A DNA stretch of 64,000 nucleotides. Source: Siniperca chuatsi (taxonomy: Eukaryota; Chordata; Actinopteri; Centrarchiformes; Sinipercidae). Made by a program: the position numbers and the translations under genes. Shown here one piece after another: positions 58,985 to 64,000 of the stretch. Location: NCBI RefSeq assembly GCF_020085105.1, contig NC_058046.1:26420175-26484174 (forward strand), in the 5' to 3' direction. Within the stretch, counting starts at the first letter, position 1. Every line of letters starts with the position of its first letter. The notes below the pieces were generated by a model. That model did not search any database. It had not been told where the DNA came from and saw only the letters and a list, made by a program, of their open reading frames with translations.

Positions 58985-61395
58985 TACTATAATAAAACAA
59001 AGAAGGTTAGCTCCATGGTATAACCCGCAAATGAAAGCAAACATCGCAAAAACTTGTGCTAGTGCATTCCACCAATTTGTAAGAATCTCGTTTAGCCTGG
59101 CAAGATAGTCTTAAAACATATAGTAAAGCCCTCCACAATGCCAGAGCAACCTACTACTCATCATTAATAGAGGAAAATAACAACCCCAGGTTTCTTTTCA
59201 GCACTGTAGTCAGGATGACAGAGAATGACAGGTCTATTGAGCCATGTATTCCTATAGCCCTCAGTAGTAACAACTTCATGAGCTTCTTTAATAGTAAAAT
59301 TTTAACTATTAGAGAAAAAATTAATCATGTCCTGCCCTCAACCAGTACCGATTTATCTTCAAACATAGGAACCTTATAAACAGCTGTAAAACCTTTAGAC
59401 TGCTTTGCTCCGACCACCTGTTTTTATTAACAGACTATGTACCACAGTCCTTGAGAAAGCAGTCGCCAATCAGTTGTGTGACTTTCTAAATAATAGTTTA
59501 CTTTAGGATTTTCAGTCAGGATTTAGAGTGCATCATAGCACAGAGACAGCACTGGTGAAAATTACAAATGACCTTTTAATCGGACAATAGACTTGTCTCT
59601 GTACTTATTAGATCTTAGTGATGCATTTGACATCATTGACCATCACATCCTATTACAGAGACTAGAACATTTAATTGGCATTAAAGGAACTGCATTAAGC
59701 TGGTTTAAACCCTATCAGATCAATCAAAGTTTGTACACGTTAACAGTGAGTCCTCCGTGCATACCAAAGTTAGTCATGGAGTTCCACAAGGTTCTGTGCT
59801 TGGACCAATTCTATTCACCTTATATATGCTTCCTTTAGGCAATATTATTAGGAAACACTCCATAAACTTTCATTGTTATGCGGATGATACCCAATTATAT
59901 CTATCGATCAAGCCAGATGAAACTAACCAGTTAGCTAAACTTGAAGCATGCCTTAAGGACATAAAAACCTGGATGACCTGCAATTTTCTGATGTTAAACT
60001 CTGACAAAACTGAAGTTATTGTACTTGGTCCCAAACACCTCCGAGACACATTATTTAAAGATATAGTTACTCTAGATGGCATTGCCCTGGCCTCCAGCAG
60101 CACCGTAAGGAACCTTTGAGTTATCTTTGATCAGGATTTATCCTTTAACTCCCACATGAAACAAACTTCAAGGACTGCCTTTTTTCAACTACGTAACATT
60201 GCAAAAAACAGGCACATCCTGTCTCAAAATGACGGCGAAAAATTTGTGCATGCATTTGTTACTTCTAGGCTCGACTACTGCAATTCCTTACTATCTGGCT
60301 GCTATAACAAGTCCCTTAAGACTCTCCAGTTGATCCAGAATGCTGCAGCATGTGCACTTACAAGAAACAGGAAAAGAGATCATATCTCTCCAATATTAGC
60401 TTCTCTGCACTGGCTCCCCGTAAAATCCAGAATAGGATTTAAAATCCTTCTCCTCACCTACAAAGCTCTTAATGGTCTGGCACCATCATATCATAAAGAT
60501 CTCATAATACCATATTATCCGACTAGAACACTGCGCTCCCAGGATGTAGGGTTACTTGTGGTTCCTAGAGTCTCCAAAAGTAGAATGGGAGCCAGAGCCT
60601 TCAGTTATCAAGCTCCTCTCCTGTGGAATCAGATCCCAGTTTGGGTTCGGGAGGCAGACACCATCTCCACATTTAAGATTAGGCTTAAGACTTTCCTCTT
60701 TGATAAAGCTTATAGTTAGGGCTGGCTTGGGTGAGTCCTGAAACATCCCTTAATTATGCTGCTATAGGCCTAGACTGCCAGGAGATGTCCCATTATCCAC
60801 TGAGCTCCTCTCTCCTCCTCTCCATCTGTATGCATTTTAATCCCATTAATGCATGTTACTAACTTGACACTTCCCGTACTTTTGTGCTATCTCGTCTCTC
60901 TCCTTCTGTTGCTTTCAGCAGGTATTTCTGCCACCAGAGCTGCCCAAGTTTTCTGCCTCTTAAAGGAAGTTTTTCCTTGCCACTGTGGACAAGTGCTTGC
61001 TCTTGGTGGAATTTGTTGGGTCTCTGTAGTTGTGGGCCACCTGCTGCTCCTATGTTCCTGCACAACAACTGCTACTACAATTGTTACTATTAGTTGTATT
61101 ACTATTATCATTATTATTCCTATTATTATTACTTTATTAATATTAGTATTACCACTGCCATTACATTATTATTATTTTAGGGTTCTAGGTGGAATTTGCG
61201 TTGTGCTCCCCCCCCTTTCTGCCTCTTAAAGGAAGTTTTTCCTTGCCACTGTCGCCAAGTGCTTGCTCATGGTGGCATTTGTTGGGTCTCTGTAAATAAT
61301 ATTATAAAGAGTACAGTCTAGACCTGCTCTATAGGAAAAGTGCAATGAGATCACTTCTGTTATGAATTGGCGCTTTATAGAAATAAAATGTTTAT
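58985..61395 (+). mobile_element. L2-clade LINE, best copy in the window
   Basis: 5'-truncated, about 2.4 kb. The pre-RT region is at 58990-59400. RT: LLDLSDAFDIIDHH (59605-59646), [18 protein letters not shown] (59775-59828), [17 protein letters not shown] (59872-59921, catalytic YADD intact), [19 protein letters not shown] (60272-60328), LHWLPVKSRIGFKILLLT (60406-60460). C-terminus [12 protein letters not shown] (60680-60717) and stop. The UTR has one partial repetition and ends in GGCGCTTTATAGAAATAAAA. A few stops and shifts separate the frames. Copies of its 3' part lie at 7281, 43488 and 56692. Confidence 0.82.
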
Positions 61396-62659
61396 TGAAT
61401 TGAATATAAAGTTATGCAAAACGGGATACCTGAACATGAAGCAGTGGCTGTATTCTTCTGCACTTACTTTTGTGTGGCTCATGCTGAATGCGAATATCTT
61501 TTAAGTTTGTACTGTAAACAAATACAATATTCCATAAGATAAACGTACAAAGTACTTCCAAAAAAACTCTTTCCATGAGAACAGGCATAAATAAATGAGC
61601 TAAACATTGACTGAGAAGATGAGTAATGTAATTCAATGGATTGAAGTTTAACTGTTAAACCATACAGATTATAAACAGGCTTGTTTGGAGTGTGTAAATT
61701 TATAACCCTGACTTTAGTCTGACAGGCACATATGGTGTGATGTATCAGGGACACTGGAATGTAAGTCATTCAATATAATAATCAACATTTAGTCCATTTT
61801 ATTCCTTTAAACAGCTACGGGAAATCACAATAAAGAAATTGGCAAGAATCTACTCTTGAGAAGACATAAGATTGGATAACTGCATGTGAGGAAACCTTGA
61901 TATGAGCTGCAATGTGATGTTGTGAACAAACTTAAATAAAAGCGATTGTTCACACATTTGTATATTGCTGGGGATTCCCTCAGAGCAAAGACTGAAGAGG
62001 GGACATTAAAACACTCACACATGAGATCGACCAATGGATAGAGAGAGTAAAATATTTAATGTAATGTATGGTCATATCTGGACAATTACACAAAAGTAAT
62101 CTGATCCTTTGAGGGGAAAATACCCACACAAGTAGAATATAACAAGTAATGCAGCAGTAGAAAATAAAATAAACAGAAGGCAACAGACTGATAGACTGTA
62201 GAGGTAGGTGTAGGTAAGAAAAGGTTTACAATGTCAGCCTCATGTTCCTCAAAGCTGCATGCTGTAGACCTAAACACCTGTCAACACTGATGAATACAGT
62301 AAAAGAAAGCAAGTTAACGGTCACTTGTTAGATGCCCTGTTTAATGTTGAGTGGGCAATGTCAGTCAACTGGGCTGCAACTAATGATTATCTTCATTACT
62401 AATTTATGACTTAGTTTTTTGATGAATTGATTACTTTTTTGCTATATAAAATGTCCACAAATAGTGAAACATTTTCATCAAAAAAGGTCACAGCGCCTCT
62501 ACCCTGTGTCATTTTTACCTACAAATTTTGAATCTTACTAACTCAGACCTAAAAGCTTTTCTGTAACGCTTCCACTATGACAAGTTTGAGTCGAATTCCA
62601 ACAGTCTAATCTTATTTTGTGCAAGTTTTGAACTCTTTGACTATTTCTCAAAAGAAACT
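61396..62659. other. Spacer downstream of gene J
   Basis: AT-rich, short open frames only, no recognised repeat family. It contains the 3' UTR of gene J at its right end. Confidence 0.4.
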
Positions 62660-63642
62660 TCAGGTCTGTTGTTTCTCCGGTGCATGGATCCTCCTGTGTA
62701 ATCTCAGTCCTGTGTTATGCGCAAAATTCCTCCCACAAATGTTGCATTTATACGGCTTTTCCCCCGTATGGACTCTGGTGTGTATTTTCAACGTTGTGCT
62801 GACAGCAAACCTTTTCCCACACCAAATACAGTTATAAGGTTTCTCCCCTGTATGCACTCGGACGTGACTGGTGAGAGATGAGTGGTAAGAAAACTCTTTC
62901 CCGCAGTGAACGCAGCTGTACGGTTTCTCCCCTGTGTGAGTTCGGTTGTGCCTCCTCAGGTCTGCGCCGCGGCTGAAACTTTTCCCGCAGGTGATGCAAG
63001 TGTGTGGCTTCTCACCTGTGTGAGTTTTCATATGGTTGACACAGTTTGACTGACAGTTGAATTCCTTTCCACAAACTCTACATCTGAAGGGCTTTACCCC
63101 TGTGTGAGTCATCATGTGTTTCCTCAGCAGAGCCTTCTGGGTGAACCCTTTCCCACAAGTGTCACATTTGAAACGCTTTTCACCAGTGTGGGTCCTTATG
63201 TGAATTTTTAACTTATAAAAATCATGAAACTCCTCAGTGCAAAAGGGACATTTAAATTGTTTGTTCTCTGCTTTCTGATCAGTATGAGAAAGGTGGTTGT
63301 CACTGTTTGGTCCTGATACACCCAAGCCCTCTCTGTCAGATTCAGATTTAATTACTATAACTGAGATGTTGGTCAGCGGCAGTGGATCCAAAAGCAGAGA
63401 GCAAAGAGTCTGATCTTCACTGTGATCACTTCCCTCACAAGTAGGCCTTAACTTAAACAAATCAGTCTCCTGCTTCAGTACAAGCTGCTCTCCCTCCTGA
63501 CTGGTGCAGAGTTCCTCCTGTTCCTCTTTAATCTGTGGAGGCTCTGGGTCCTCATGGTCCAGACTGGAGTTCCTCTCCTGAATACGGAGCTGCTGGACAG
63601 CCAGAACCTCCTCCTCCGTACAGACATGTTGCTGTGGGAGCT
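62660..63642 (-). CDS. Zinc-finger gene J, 7 C2H2 fingers, last exon only
   Basis: Exon complement(62660-63642), 327 residues from a phase-1 acceptor (CCTCCAG) to TGA. The first ~70 codons match the A-I acidic region ([33 protein letters not shown]) with IKEE and LKQE motifs. After DHSEDQTL the sequence becomes distinct (LPLTNISVIVIKSESDREG). Seven fingers of a different subfamily follow: DYKI, QALK, CSNN, RADR, YSSS, VTTI, HTGL, ending HAPEKQQT. No exon-1 module is found upstream inside the window: instead, family intron sequence switches at about 63716 into an older exon-2 start. The exon could be used from an upstream exon beyond 64000, or from the in-frame ATG (MLLLFSVPP, 63670). Treated as partial. 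Confidence 0.75.
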
Positions 63643-63716
63643 CTGGAGGGACAGAGAACAAAAGGAGCATGATACTACTGTGATGGAGAAGAAAAAATGC
63701 AGAGATGTGAGCAAAT

Positions 63717-63775
63717 CAAAGCTGCTGGTCAGCGAGAACCTCCTCATTACAGACAGATGACTGTGAGATCTCTGA
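63717..63775 (-). pseudogene. Old exon-2 start upstream of gene J
   Basis: Minus strand: an AG acceptor (CTTCAG) then, in phase, [18 protein letters not shown] followed at once by a stop where the sequence crosses into A-I-type intron. It equals the native start kept in the left-edge pseudogene (2340-2422). Confidence 0.6.
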
Positions 63776-63851
63776 AGTAAAGGACAGGAGAAGCACTCTT
63801 GGTAGTTACGTTAAAGCAGCACCTATGTAAAGCTATGAATCCTCCAGTGGT

Positions 63852-64000
63852 GGAAGGCATACTCAGATCCATTACATATGTAAATGGAGCAAACCAAAAA
63901 AAAAGTTAAAATAAGAATTCAGACGTATTATTGGGAAACTATACCTCAAATATCAAAAGTAAATGTGCTCATAATGCAGAATGGCCCATTTCTTAGTGTA
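63852..64000. mobile_element. hAT-type MITE-like repeat, cut by window end
   Basis: CAGTGGTGGAAGGCATACTC and following sequence match the repeat starting at 2465, without the LINE piece found there. Confidence 0.5.

Overview
The window reads as a percomorph-type teleost fish chromosome segment. It is AT-rich, the genes have introns, and most of the non-genic DNA is fish-type transposons: L2, RTE, I/Nimb-like and Rex1/Babar-like LINEs, Penelope-like elements, hAT-type MITEs and a DIRS-like fossil. The species cannot be told from the sequence.

The host content is one tandem cluster of C2H2 zinc-finger genes. I find nine two-exon genes, called A to I here: A+ 4175-5469, B+ 12593-14184, C+ 17804-19143, D- 22670-24286, E+ 26985-29384, F+ 35633-36901, G+ 43173-45954, H- 49118-50745, I+ 55244-56539. 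A tenth, divergent member J- (62660-63642) shows only its last exon. A decayed J-type copy (1151-2422, minus) lies at the other edge. Exon 1 of A-I is always 172 nt. It encodes a 57-residue helical module (begins MSSVE, ends near [10 protein letters not shown]) and ends in the same GT donor. Exon 2 starts after CCTCCAG, completes a split Glu codon, and encodes an acidic linker with two ψKxE motifs and then 6 to 11 fingers joined by TGEKP linkers. Each gene has the same ~170 bp promoter/5'UTR with a GCGGAAGTAAAC core. These are most simply lineage-expanded DNA-binding proteins, probably nuclear regulators. The framework is nearly constant while the helix contact residues and the finger number vary.

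Layout: 0-3.4 kb J-type pseudogene plus repeats. 3.4-7.3 kb gene A and its flank. 7.3-11.5 kb nested L2/RTE insertion. 12-19.3 kb genes B and C with a copied A-type flank. 19.3-22.6 kb repeats and gene relics. 22.6-29.4 kb divergent pair D/E, separated by an I-clade LINE. 29.4-35.4 kb transposon-rich gap (DIRS fossil, Rex1-like LINE). 35.4-38.6 kb gene F and a relic. 38.8-39.5 kb Penelope-like element. 41.9-47.1 kb gene G, with a LINE in its promoter and another in its intron. 47.4-58.1 kb divergent pair H/I with a LINE between, flanked by a duplicated non-coding block. 58.6-61.4 kb Rex1 tail and the best L2 copy. 62.6-64 kb gene J.

The most interesting signals are: three I-clade LINE 3' ends fused to the same ~45 bp promoter segment of three paralogs; intact or decaying zinc fingers kept behind a TAG stop shared by most paralogs; a fossil gene piece carried along in each duplication unit; mosaic genes (J, and the region behind B) that point to gene conversion; and short Penelope-derived hairpin elements with 11-13 bp target duplications. 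All family names come from memory of protein motifs; no database search was run.
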